Shown in pieces: positions 15,274-22,416 of a stretch of 35,925 bases of DNA. Every line of letters begins with the position of its first letter. Position 1 is the first letter of the stretch. Under the pieces are notes generated by a model. It was not told the origin of the DNA. It ran no database searches and saw only the letters and a list, made by a program, of their open reading frames with translations. Origin of the DNA: a virus; IMG/VR virus record IMGVR_UViG_3300046534_000405, positions 1-35,925 of that record. One strand, given 5' to 3'. The translations under genes were made by a program, and so were the position numbers.

Positions 15274-17604
15274 ATGAATAAATTACTTGTTAACCTCCTT
15301 GCCAAAGAAAACATCACTGTTCAGGTCGGTAATTATAAGACTGCATGGTTTGCCCCTGCTGCTCGCATATTGGGACTTCCTTTGTGGTCTTCATCATCTA
15401 AACATCTCAATGATATGTTGGTCGGGCATGAAGTCGGGCATGCATTGTTTACCCCAGTTCAAGGGTGGCATGATTGTAAGACTGATATCCCAGGCATTCC
15501 TCGCTCTTTCGTTAATATCATTGAAGATATTCGTATCGAAAAACTAGTTATCAGAATGTACCCAGGTCTTGTCGTTTGTTTCAAAAGAGGTTATATGGAA
15601 TTGATCGATCAAGACTTCTTCGGTATTGCAGGAAAGGACGTTAACGGCCTTCACTTTCTTGATCGATTGAACATCAAGGCGAAAGTTCGTGATTTAATGG
15701 AAGTCGAATTTACGGAAAAAGAACAACCCTATTTAAAGGCGGCAATGGCCGTTGAAACTTGGGAAGATACGATTGCGGTTTGTTTGATGCTTAAAGAATA
15801 TGCCGACGAATTGAAAAATCAACCAAAACCCGAAACACCTGAAGTTCCTCAAATTCCTGAATCGGATGATTCGGAAGCTGAAGAGCCCATGATCGACCCA
15901 AGTAGCCCTGATGATTCTGGTTCAGATGATTCAGATGATGATTCTGATGATTCAGATGATGATTCTGGTACCTCGACCGATGGTGATTCAGATGAAGATT
16001 CAGATGATTCCGATGAAGATGGTTCGTCAACCGATGATGATTCAGATGATGATTCAGATGATGATTCAGATGATGATTCAGATGCCGGTGGTTCGTCGGA
16101 TGATGTAGACGATGAAGACGATGATGAAGACTTCGGTGATCTTCCCGCTGACGGTATGTCAACTCCAGGCAATGATGTTACCGAACACGCCGAGGACCCA
16201 ATCACAGATGATAACTTCCGCAAAAATGAAGAAGATGGAAATCTTCTTGATAAAGGCGAAGGTAATACTTCGAAGTCGACGTATTACATTAATGCCGTCT
16301 CTAAAGAAACTACCAAGGAAGTGGTTGTTGGTTATAAAGAAGTCATTCAAATTAGAGATACCAATCGTGATGTGACAATCGCCGCTGGTGGTGTTATGAA
16401 GACGTTAAAGACGTGGCAACAAACTGAAGTTGATGAATTCCACAAGACAACCAAAAGTACGGTATCTTTGATGGTTAAGGAGTTCGAACTTAAGAAACAT
16501 GCTTTTCAATTCACTCGCGCAACCACTGCTACAAGGGGTGTGCTTGATGTAAACAAAATTCACCAATACAAATATGATGATAATATCTTTAAAGCGGTTA
16601 CATCACTTGCAGACGCCAAGAGCCATGGAATGGTTATGTTTATTGACTTCTCTGGTTCAATGGGTGGAATACTTAAAAATGTTCTGAAACAGACATTGAT
16701 AATGACTGCATTCTGTAAACGAGTGGGAATACCCTTTGATGTTTATACTTTCTGCTCTAAAGCTCACAAGGCCCGAGCCGATGAAGTCAAAGCTACAATG
16801 AAGGATTTTGATGTTGACTGTTCGTATTCTGTCGTTCGCCAAATACTTAGTTCTAAGATGACTAAAGTTGAATATAATCGTTGTGTTGATGATCTGTTAA
16901 TCATGGCGATTGATGGAATGTATGGCGCTACAACTCGCTATAATTATACAAGGGACGATTGTGAATTAGGTGGTACTCCTTTGGTTGAAACTGCAATGAT
17001 GGCTCGACACATACTTCGAGAATTCAAAACCAAAAATGCAGTTCAGAAAGTTACTGCGATATTCCTAACTGATGGTGATGGTATTTCGCCACACCATTAC
17101 ATGGACCGATCAATCAATCCAAGTCTTCGTGCTGATGCGACTTATGCTGGAACTTACCATAAGGCAAGCGACTGCAGGATTCAAATCAATATGGATGGAA
17201 AACATTTAAATTACGCCAACTCACGAGACATGGCTTTTAAATGTCAGTCCGATGTTCTGAATTATCTAAGAGCTGAATTCAATGTTGTGGGTTATTTCAT
17301 TGCAGACCGTCGTTCAACTTATAACTATAAATTGGAAGGTATCAGACTTAAAAATGATGTCAATATGAAAAAGACGCCATTGAACAAAAGCTATAGTAAA
17401 ATGAAATATGTTTCGATTGACGGAGTAGAAGGTTATGACCGTTTGTTCCTGATTGATGGCGGTGCACTTGATACGACTGCTACGGAATTCGAAGTTAAAG
17501 ACAAGGCTTCAATTGGTGAGGTTCGTACGGCATTTAAGAAACATGCCGGTGGTAAGAAAAGTAAACGACTTTTCGCCGCGGAATTCATTGAAATGGTGGC
17601 ATAA
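15274..17604 (+). CDS. CobT-like vWA protein with N-terminal HExxH metallopeptidase-like domain
   Basis: A 776-aa three-part protein. Residues 1-180: a gluzincin-like domain with GHEVGHALFTP (His52-Glu53-x-x-His56, the HExxH zinc motif) and a downstream FVNIIEDIRIEK with Glu84, the arrangement of a third metal ligand. Residues about 190-300: an extremely acidic linker of Asp-Ser repeats. Residues about 310-776: a globular C-terminal half whose vWA domain has a MIDAS motif MFIDFSGSM (Asp458, Ser460, Ser462). CobT of cobalt chelatase has an acidic linker plus vWA and works with the AAA+ protein CobS. The next gene here is CobS/MoxR-like, so the two should form a remodelling machine. No cobalamin gene is present, so a chelatase role is not supported. 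Peptidase activity is inferred from the motif. Confidence 0.8.
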   Translation: MNKLLVNLLAKENITVQVGNYKTAWFAPAARILGLPLWSSSSKHLNDMLVGHEVGHALFTPVQGWHDCKTDIPGIPRSFVNIIEDIRIEKLVIRMYPGLVVCFKRGYMELIDQDFFGIAGKDVNGLHFLDRLNIKAKVRDLMEVEFTEKEQPYLKAAMAVETWEDTIAVCLMLKEYADELKNQPKPETPEVPQIPESDDSEAEEPMIDPSSPDDSGSDDSDDDSDDSDDDSGTSTDGDSDEDSDDSDEDGSSTDDDSDDDSDDDSDDDSDAGGSSDDVDDEDDDEDFGDLPADGMSTPGNDVTEHAEDPITDDNFRKNEEDGNLLDKGEGNTSKSTYYINAVSKETTKEVVVGYKEVIQIRDTNRDVTIAAGGVMKTLKTWQQTEVDEFHKTTKSTVSLMVKEFELKKHAFQFTRATTATRGVLDVNKIHQYKYDDNIFKAVTSLADAKSHGMVMFIDFSGSMGGILKNVLKQTLIMTAFCKRVGIPFDVYTFCSKAHKARADEVKATMKDFDVDCSYSVVRQILSSKMTKVEYNRCVDDLLIMAIDGMYGATTRYNYTRDDCELGGTPLVETAMMARHILREFKTKNAVQKVTAIFLTDGDGISPHHYMDRSINPSLRADATYAGTYHKASDCRIQINMDGKHLNYANSRDMAFKCQSDVLNYLRAEFNVVGYFIADRRSTYNYKLEGIRLKNDVNMKKTPLNKSYSKMKYVSIDGVEGYDRLFLIDGGALDTTATEFEVKDKASIGEVRTAFKKHAGGKKSKRLFAAEFIEMVA
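15910..16092 (+). repeat. Asp-Ser low-complexity repeat inside the vWA gene
   Basis: Short repeats built from GATTCAGATGAT units (9 to 18 bases, partly perfect) encode runs of DSDDDSDD within the acidic linker of the vWA protein. Open frames on the other strand in this stretch are artefacts of the repeat. Such repeats change length readily. Confidence 0.85.
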
Positions 17605-17609
17605 CGTGA

Positions 17610-17674
17610 ACCGAGTACGCTGCATGCTTTCCAGGCTTGAAGGGGTTAACCCTGCTGGAATCAGCGTACTCGGT
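17610..17674 (+). repeat. Large 13-bp dyad with nested hairpins
   Basis: Starting six bases after the vWA stop, ACCGAGTACGCTG (17610-17622) is perfectly complementary to CAGCGTACTCGGT (17662-17674). Inside it TTCCAG (17629-17634) pairs with CTGGAA (17655-17660), and inside that GGG-TTAA-CCC (17643-17652). As RNA it would be one long three-tier stem; as DNA it could extrude a cruciform. No T-run follows, so it is not an ordinary terminator. Its left arm is repeated at 14968. Confidence 0.85.
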
Positions 17675-17700
17675 GTCGCGTATTGAATGATTTGTGTCGC
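17674..17700 (+). repeat. TGTCGC pair, 21-bp period (site 3)
   Basis: TGTCGC at 17674-17679 and 17695-17700, starts 21 bp apart, overlapping the last base of the large dyad and lying just before the -35 box at 17719. The spacer closely matches that of the 15180 site. Confidence 0.7.
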
Positions 17701-17718
17701 GATATGATAAGAAAAAGG

Positions 17719-17747
17719 TTGACAAATAACCCAAAACCCTGTAAAAT
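17719..17747 (+). promoter_or_regulatory. Sigma70-type promoter P1 of the AAA+ gene
   Basis: TTGACA (17719-17724), 17 bases and TAAAAT (17742-17747). It is followed by ATGAATTGGAAAAC (17754), the same leader start as after the vWA promoter at 15093. Confidence 0.8.
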
Positions 17748-17788
17748 GGCATTATGAATTGGAAAACGTTACAGCTAATACCCCTCCG

Positions 17789-17811
17789 CGATATAACTAA
17801 AAGTTATATCG
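17789..17811 (+). repeat. Perfect 10-bp inverted repeat between two promoters
   Basis: CGATATAACT (17789-17798), AAA, AGTTATATCG (17802-17811), with a further direct copy GATATAACT at 17811-17819. It lies between promoters P1 and P2 of the AAA+ gene. No T-run follows, so it is better explained as an operator or leader hairpin than as a terminator. Confidence 0.75.
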
Positions 17812-17838
17812 ATATAACTCGGAAGTTGAAATCAGTTG

Positions 17839-17867
17839 TTGACATTTGCCCGCGCGCCATGTATAAT
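17839..17867 (+). promoter_or_regulatory. Sigma70-type promoter P2 of the AAA+ gene
   Basis: TTGACA (17839-17844), 17 bases and TATAAT (17862-17867), preceded by GAAATCAGTTG as at 15083. Predicted start near 17874, which excludes the open frame's TTG at 17879 as a useful start and supports the ATG at 17906. Confidence 0.85.
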
Positions 17868-17905
17868 GGTCGTATAAATTGAAAAACATTGAGAAAACCT
17901 ATATT

Positions 17906-19207
17906 ATGAAAAACTTATATCAGAACGTGACCAACCTATTTGACGCCCGTATGGCTGCAATGGTCAAACCTACAATCAAAATCAACGAAGCTAACGTCAA
18001 TAAGATCGTTGCTATCGTCAGTGCTACCATGGCACAATATCCATCGGTCACCGAATTTAAGGCTGACCAAGTGTCAGATGTTGCACGAGACATGGGTTAT
18101 TCACGTAACTTCGGTCGACAGATTGCGGTGGCTCAACCTAAATTAGAAAATGGTCTTTATGATCTTTCTGATGTGGTCGCTACATTTGCGGGTGAGACAG
18201 TCCAGATCGCCGCTCCTGCTGTTCCTGTCGTTCAAAACGTTGTACCTATGATCGCACCTGTTGCTGTCGCGCCTGTTGCTGTCGCGCCTGTTGCTGTCGC
18301 GCCTGTTGCAACTCCGGCTGCAACAGTTCAATCAACAGTCTCAAAACAGACTTTCATTCCTAAAGTTCTCGATACCTACGTAGCATGGGGTCATTTCGCC
18401 GACGTGGTTAAAATCGTCAAATCCGAAATGTTCTACCCAATGTTTATTTGTGGTTTATCAGGAAACGGAAAAACCTTGATGGTCGATCAAGTCTGTGCAA
18501 AACTGAAACGCTCGATGATTCGTGTTCAAATCTCACCAGAAACAGATGAAGATGATCTGCTTGGTGGATTCCGACTTGTCGGTGGTGAAACGGTTTTCCA
18601 GAAAGGGCCTGTTATTCAGGCAATGGAAAACGGTGAATTGTTGCTTCTTGATGAAATCGACCGCGGCACTAACAAGATTATGTGTCTTCAGGGCGTACTT
18701 GAAGGTAAGCCGATTCTTCTTAAAAAGACAGGTGAAGTGATCACTCCTGCTCCGGGCTTCAATGTGATTGCAACTGCAAACACTAAGGGTAAAGGTTCAG
18801 ATGACGGTCGTTTTGCCGCTGCTACCATTATCGATGAGGCTTTCCTTGAACGCTTCACTATCACAATGGAACAACCTTATCCTTCAGCCTCGGTTGAAAA
18901 GAAGATTGTTATGAAACATATGGAATTGTACTCAGGTACAACCGACAGCGAATTCGCTACTCATTTGACCAATTGGTCTAAAACTATTCGCGATACTTTC
19001 GCGATGGATGCAATCGATGAGATTGTTTCTACCCGACGTTTGTGCCACATTGTACAAACCCATGCAATCTTCAATGATAAAATGAAGGCGGTCCAATTAT
19101 GTGTCAACCGATTCGATGAAGAAACCAAAGAAGCTTTCATTGATCTTTACACCAAGGTTGATGTTGAAGCCGCAATTGCTGAAGAGTCCAAAGAAGTTGC
19201 AATATAG
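17906..19207 (+). CDS. MoxR/CobS-type AAA+ ATPase
   Basis: A 433-aa AAA+ protein from the ATG at 17906. N-terminal residues 1-100 include a small domain (VTEFKADQVSDVARDMGYSRNFGRQIAVAQ) resembling a DNA/protein-binding helix set. A Val-Ala-Pro linker follows at about 105-145, then the ATPase: Walker A ICGLSGNGKTLM (Lys189), Walker B LLLLDEIDRG, sensor 1 NVIATANTKG, and arginine-finger region AFLERFTI. Proteins of this type in cyanophages and other T4-like phages are often labelled CobS. It pairs with the vWA protein upstream, as in MoxR-vWA and CobS-CobT systems, where the ATPase drives remodelling of a substrate held by the vWA partner. The substrate here is unknown. Confidence 0.85.
   Translation: MKNLYQNVTNLFDARMAAMVKPTIKINEANVNKIVAIVSATMAQYPSVTEFKADQVSDVARDMGYSRNFGRQIAVAQPKLENGLYDLSDVVATFAGETVQIAAPAVPVVQNVVPMIAPVAVAPVAVAPVAVAPVATPAATVQSTVSKQTFIPKVLDTYVAWGHFADVVKIVKSEMFYPMFICGLSGNGKTLMVDQVCAKLKRSMIRVQISPETDEDDLLGGFRLVGGETVFQKGPVIQAMENGELLLLDEIDRGTNKIMCLQGVLEGKPILLKKTGEVITPAPGFNVIATANTKGKGSDDGRFAAATIIDEAFLERFTITMEQPYPSASVEKKIVMKHMELYSGTTDSEFATHLTNWSKTIRDTFAMDAIDEIVSTRRLCHIVQTHAIFNDKMKAVQLCVNRFDEETKEAFIDLYTKVDVEAAIAEESKEVAI
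18257..18301 (+). repeat. 15-bp tandem repeat encoding a Val-Ala-Pro linker
   Basis: Three perfect copies of CCTGTTGCTGTCGCG, with partial copies either side, encode PVAVA repeats that join the N-terminal domain to the ATPase core. Repeat number could vary without breaking the frame. Confidence 0.9.
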
Positions 19208-19238
19208 CCCTTCTAAACCAACCACAGGAAAATAAAAT

Positions 19239-19781
19239 ATGACAAAGCATTTTGATGGTGAATATCAGTTGGCACCTCAAACAAAAACCGATGCCACCGA
19301 TGTGATTGAGACTAACTTTAATGGTCGGACAATTGATGAACTGACGACTGATCTAAAAGATAAAGTCGTCGGATGGACTGATAAGGGTCTTGATCGCAGA
19401 GCTACTATTACTGCGACTCACGACCCTTTCGGAACTATACCCGAATACTATGTTCCCAGTGGAGGAATTGAGAATCCTCAAGTCGAGGAATTGCCGGCTA
19501 TAGACTATAAGTTTCGCGAAAATGAACTCATTGCTGAATTCAAAGCATACATCGATTCAACTTATCAGGGGCATTATGCCCAAAACAAACTGCAATCCGC
19601 CGAGGTGATAATTGATCGCGGTCATGGGCTTGGGTTCTTTCAGGGAAATGTCGATAAGTACAATGCTCGATATGGCTTGAAAGGTAGTGCAGCAGATTAT
19701 CGTAAGGATATGGTGAAGGTACTGCATTATGCATTGCTTACATTATACGAGCATGATCGTATTCATTCAGATAAAGATTGA
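19239..19781 (+). CDS. DUF3310-type protein
   Basis: A 180-aa protein. The C-terminal third (IDRGHGLGFFQGNVDKYNARYGLKGSAADYRKDMVKVLHYALLTLYEHD) matches the DUF3310 pattern common in phages, in which a G-L-x-F-x-x-G-N-x-x-K-Y motif leads to a K/R-rich segment and a long helix; some members are annotated as nucleotide-kinase-like, without firm proof. The N-terminal 100 residues are not recognisable. AGGAAA precedes the start. Its stop codon (TGA, 19779-19781) lies inside the -35 box of the gp45 promoter. Expression probably continues from the AAA+ gene upstream. Confidence 0.7.
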   Translation: MTKHFDGEYQLAPQTKTDATDVIETNFNGRTIDELTTDLKDKVVGWTDKGLDRRATITATHDPFGTIPEYYVPSGGIENPQVEELPAIDYKFRENELIAEFKAYIDSTYQGHYAQNKLQSAEVIIDRGHGLGFFQGNVDKYNARYGLKGSAADYRKDMVKVLHYALLTLYEHDRIHSDKD

Positions 19782-19806
19782 CAAATCGCGCCATTTGTGA
19801 TATAAT
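19778..19806 (+). promoter_or_regulatory. Sigma70-type promoter of gp45 with embedded dyad
   Basis: TTGACA (19778-19783), 17 bases, extended -10 TGATATAAT with TATAAT at 19801-19806. GCGCCATT (19788-19795) and AATGGTGC (19804-19811) form an inverted repeat with 7 of 8 pairs plus one G:T, centred on the end of the spacer. The same design recurs at gp44 and gp43. Confidence 0.85.
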
Positions 19807-19845
19807 GGTGCTACACCAAATTTAACATAACTGAGAAAAACTCAT

Positions 19846-20529
19846 ATGAAACTAAGTAACGACACAACCGCAATTTTAAAGAATCTTGCGTCCATTAACT
19901 CAAATATCGTTCTCGATATCGGGTCGACAATTCGGACTATTTCCGAAGGTAAGAATATTCTTGCCAAAGCAACCATCAGTGAGGCATTCGACCAATCATT
20001 TGGTATCTATGATCTCAATGAATTCCTTGGTGTGAATGGAATGTTCACCGACCCCGATATGACTATTAGTGATGATGCGAATTATGCCACTATAAAAAGC
20101 GGCCGTCAATCAGTTAAATACTTCTTCTCAGATGCGTCTTTCCTGACCAAACCTGAAAAAGATGTGAACATGCCCAAAATCGATCTCGAGTTTGCAATTT
20201 CAGATGAAAACCTTAATACACTCCGTAAGGCATCTGCAACTCTTGGCTCAACCGATATGACAATCTCTGGTGATGCCGATGGTGCAATTACCGTAGTTAT
20301 TGGCGAAACTAAGAACAACACCGCCAACTCTTTTTCTGTCGATATCACAGAAGACACAACTACGCGTCCTGATTGTGCCTTCTCTTTCGTGTTCAATATC
20401 GGAAACTTCAAGTTTATGTCTGGTGACTACGTGGTATCTATTTCCTCGAAGTTGATCTCACATTTTGTGAATGATTCTGGCGTAATTGAATACTGGGTTG
20501 CTCTCGAAAAAGATTCATCTTTCGGTTAA
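19846..20529 (+). CDS. 45: Sliding clamp gp45
   Basis: The trimeric DNA polymerase processivity clamp, also the mobile co-activator of late transcription with gp55. At 227 aa it matches T4 gp45 (228). Typical features: N-terminal LSNDTTAILKNLASINSNIVLDIGSTIRTISEGKNILAKATI, the central FGIYDLNEFLGVNGMF strand, a KYFFSDASFLTKP element and the C-terminal SGDYVVSISSKLISHFVNDSGVIEYWVALEKDSSF. It has its own promoter and a leader of the form GAGAAAAACTCAT before the ATG, similar to leaders at 17906 and 30051. It is followed by dsbA and gp44. Confidence 0.95.
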   Translation: MKLSNDTTAILKNLASINSNIVLDIGSTIRTISEGKNILAKATISEAFDQSFGIYDLNEFLGVNGMFTDPDMTISDDANYATIKSGRQSVKYFFSDASFLTKPEKDVNMPKIDLEFAISDENLNTLRKASATLGSTDMTISGDADGAITVVIGETKNNTANSFSVDITEDTTTRPDCAFSFVFNIGNFKFMSGDYVVSISSKLISHFVNDSGVIEYWVALEKDSSFG

Positions 20530-20564
20530 TCAAACACTCTCTCAAACCATAAAGGAAAGCTAAA

Positions 20565-20813
20565 ATGCTAACTAATCCACAAGATATCAAGAAGCTGAAA
20601 GGCGCCGTAACTGAAATTTCTAATTCAATGACTCGTACTGATGCCGAAAAAGACTTCCAGAAAGAAGCTGTCGCCGCAATCGCGGATGAACTTCAACTCG
20701 ATAAGAAGTCAGTGAAGAAGATTGCTGCCATTTACCACAAGCAAAACTTCACCGAAGTGCAAGCGGAAAATGACGACATTGTTGGTCTTTACGAAACCAT
20801 TACCGGCGCTTAA
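20565..20813 (+). CDS. dsbA: DsbA-like double-stranded DNA-binding protein
   Basis: An 82-aa protein that aligns with T4 DsbA (89 aa), a small dsDNA-binding protein that binds near late promoters and aids late transcription. The match is clearest in the C-terminal half: ADELQLDKKSVKKIAAIYHKQNFTEVQAENDDIVGLYETI versus T4 KDELGVDGKMFNRLLALYHKDNRDVFEAETEEVVELYDTV. The start has AAGGAAA upstream. Position between gp45 and gp44 differs from T4 and links it to the clamp, which also acts in late transcription. Confidence 0.85.
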   Translation: MLTNPQDIKKLKGAVTEISNSMTRTDAEKDFQKEAVAAIADELQLDKKSVKKIAAIYHKQNFTEVQAENDDIVGLYETITGA

Positions 20814-20818
20814 TTCGA

Positions 20819-20855
20819 TTGACAAGAGGGACCATTTGTGATATAATGGTCCCTC
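20819..20855 (+). promoter_or_regulatory. Sigma70-type promoter of gp44 with perfect 11-bp dyad
   Basis: TTGACA (20819-20824), 17 bases, extended -10 with TATAAT at 20842-20847. GAGGGACCATT (20826-20836) is perfectly complementary to AATGGTCCCTC (20845-20855), with an 8-nt loop holding TGTGATAT. The right arm covers the end of the -10 box and runs to the expected start site. Confidence 0.88.
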
Positions 20856-20878
20856 ATTTACATTATGGAAACAAATTT

Positions 20879-21814
20879 ATGAGTGAATATCTTTGGGTGG
20901 AAAAGTACCGCCCGGCAACAATTGAAGACACTGTATTATCTAAGGAACTTAAAAAGACATTTGCTGAAATCGTAAAGTCTGGTGAAGTTCCCAATATGCT
21001 ATTTGCAGGTACTGCCGGTGTTGGAAAGACTACTGTCGCGAAAGCAATCTGTAACGAACTTGATCTAGATTTTATAATCATAAACGGTTCGGAAAATGGA
21101 AACATCGATACACTTCGAACTACTATCAAGCAATTTGCTTCTACAGTCTCCCTTCAAGGTGGATATAAAGTCGTTATTCTCGATGAAGCAGATTATCTTA
21201 ACCCACAATCAACTCAACCAGCGCTTCGCGGATTCATTGAAGAGTTCTCTAGCAATTGCCGCTTCATTCTAACCTGTAACTTCCGCAATCGTATTATCGA
21301 GCCTCTACACTCTAGATGTTCTGTATATGATTTCTCGATTCCTGCTGCACAAAAGCCAACTATCGCTGCTGGCATCTTCAAACGTACTGTTACTATATTA
21401 GACACTGAAAATATAGAATACGACAAAAATGTACTTGCACAACTAGTGCAAAGATACTTCCCTGATTTTCGCCGCGTACTAAATGAATGCCAACGATACT
21501 CAATATCAGGCAAAATTGACACTGGAATTCTAGTAAATCTTGGTGATGAAAGCTTTAACAATCTTCTCGCCTATTTGAAGGGAAAGGACTTCAAATCAAT
21601 GCGTAAATGGGTCGCGGAAAATATCGATACAGAGTCGCAAGTCATCTTTAGACGTATATATGACTCTATGTCTGATGCAATCGCGCCTCAATCAATACCA
21701 ACAGTCGTGTTGATCATTGCTGATTACGGTTACAAAGATAGTTTTGTTGCTGATAAAGAGATCAATATTGTTGCTTGTATGGTCGAATTAATGTCCAACG
21801 CTGAATTTAAATAA
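20879..21814 (+). CDS. 44: Clamp loader ATPase subunit gp44
   Basis: The AAA+ subunit that, with gp62, loads the gp45 clamp. From the ATG at 20879 (GGAAAC upstream) it is 311 aa, near T4 gp44 (319); the open frame's earlier start at 20819 lies in the -35 box and can be excluded. Motifs: LWVEKYRP at the N-terminus, Walker A GTAGVGKTT (Lys50), Walker B VVILDEAD (102-105), an NGSENGNIDTLR segment and the arginine-finger SRC motif in LHSRCSVYDF. It is transcribed from its own promoter and followed closely by dexA and gp62. Confidence 0.96.
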   Translation: MSEYLWVEKYRPATIEDTVLSKELKKTFAEIVKSGEVPNMLFAGTAGVGKTTVAKAICNELDLDFIIINGSENGNIDTLRTTIKQFASTVSLQGGYKVVILDEADYLNPQSTQPALRGFIEEFSSNCRFILTCNFRNRIIEPLHSRCSVYDFSIPAAQKPTIAAGIFKRTVTILDTENIEYDKNVLAQLVQRYFPDFRRVLNECQRYSISGKIDTGILVNLGDESFNNLLAYLKGKDFKSMRKWVAENIDTESQVIFRRIYDSMSDAIAPQSIPTVVLIIADYGYKDSFVADKEINIVACMVELMSNAEFK

Positions 21815-21828
21815 AGGAAAACTATAGT

Positions 21829-22416
21829 ATGACAAATCTTGTTTATGATTACGAAACCCTAAGTACTGATGTTACGGAAGCGCCAGTGCTTTCCCTTGCC
21901 TGCTTACGCTATGATGAATCGCGATTCGCATCTGATAAGCCATATTCTTTTGATGAATTGTTGAATGCTACTAGATTCTACAAGTTTAGCATCGCAGCAC
22001 AAATCACCAAATATGGTCGAGTTATTAATAAAGATACTCTGGCATGGTGGGGTTCGCTTCCAATAGCACTACGCGAAGCACAAATGTCACCAATGGAAAG
22101 TGATTTATCTATCACTGAACTTCCAGATATACTAAAGGAAGATGCCAAGGGTACTGACCGCATCTTCACTCGCGGTAACACTTTCGACCCGATGATCACC
22201 ACAAGCCTTTGTAAAACCTTAGGTGTTGCCGAGCCATATCAATGGTGGAATATTCGCGACACAAGATCTTACATCGAAGGTTTGTCCTACGGTGCGGAAA
22301 TCAAGAACAGCTTCATGCCTGAAGGTTTGGAAGGTAAGTTTGTCATGCATGACCCACAACATGATATTGTGGTCGATGTTCTGCGAATGCAGGAATTGAT
22401 TAAGTTTATCTCGTAA
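21829..22416 (+). CDS. dexA: DexA-like 3'-5' exonuclease
   Basis: A 195-aa DEDDh-type exonuclease resembling T4 DexA (227 aa). Visible catalytic residues: Asp7 and Glu9 in VYDYETL, Asp120 in RGNTFDPMI, His174 and Asp179 in MHDPQHDIVVD. The segment WWNIRDTRSYIEGLSYGAEI parallels T4 WNQRDIRTRIEALL, and KDTLAWWGSLPIALREAQMSP parallels T4 STIEFWKNQSPEARKNIAPS. T4 DexA degrades single-stranded DNA 3' to 5'. The gene lies between gp44 and gp62, which is not the T4 order, and overlaps gp62 by TAATG. Confidence 0.9.
   Translation: MTNLVYDYETLSTDVTEAPVLSLACLRYDESRFASDKPYSFDELLNATRFYKFSIAAQITKYGRVINKDTLAWWGSLPIALREAQMSPMESDLSITELPDILKEDAKGTDRIFTRGNTFDPMITTSLCKTLGVAEPYQWWNIRDTRSYIEGLSYGAEIKNSFMPEGLEGKFVMHDPQHDIVVDVLRMQELIKFIS

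Noticed and set aside
15791-16223. Minus-strand open frames of about 120 aa rich in His/Leu or Ser/Glu, and a Met/Ile-rich plus-strand frame
   Set aside because: All arise from the GATTCAGATGAT repeat inside the vWA gene read in other frames.
17754-17882. 42-codon frame starting MNWKT, like the one at 15128
   Set aside because: It runs through a perfect hairpin and a complete promoter and shares only the first five residues with the other; the conserved part is better explained as leader DNA.
15274-19207. Cobalt chelatase (CobS/CobT) for cobalamin synthesis
   Set aside because: The similarity is to the general MoxR-vWA architecture; no other cobalamin gene is present and the HExxH domain points to another function.
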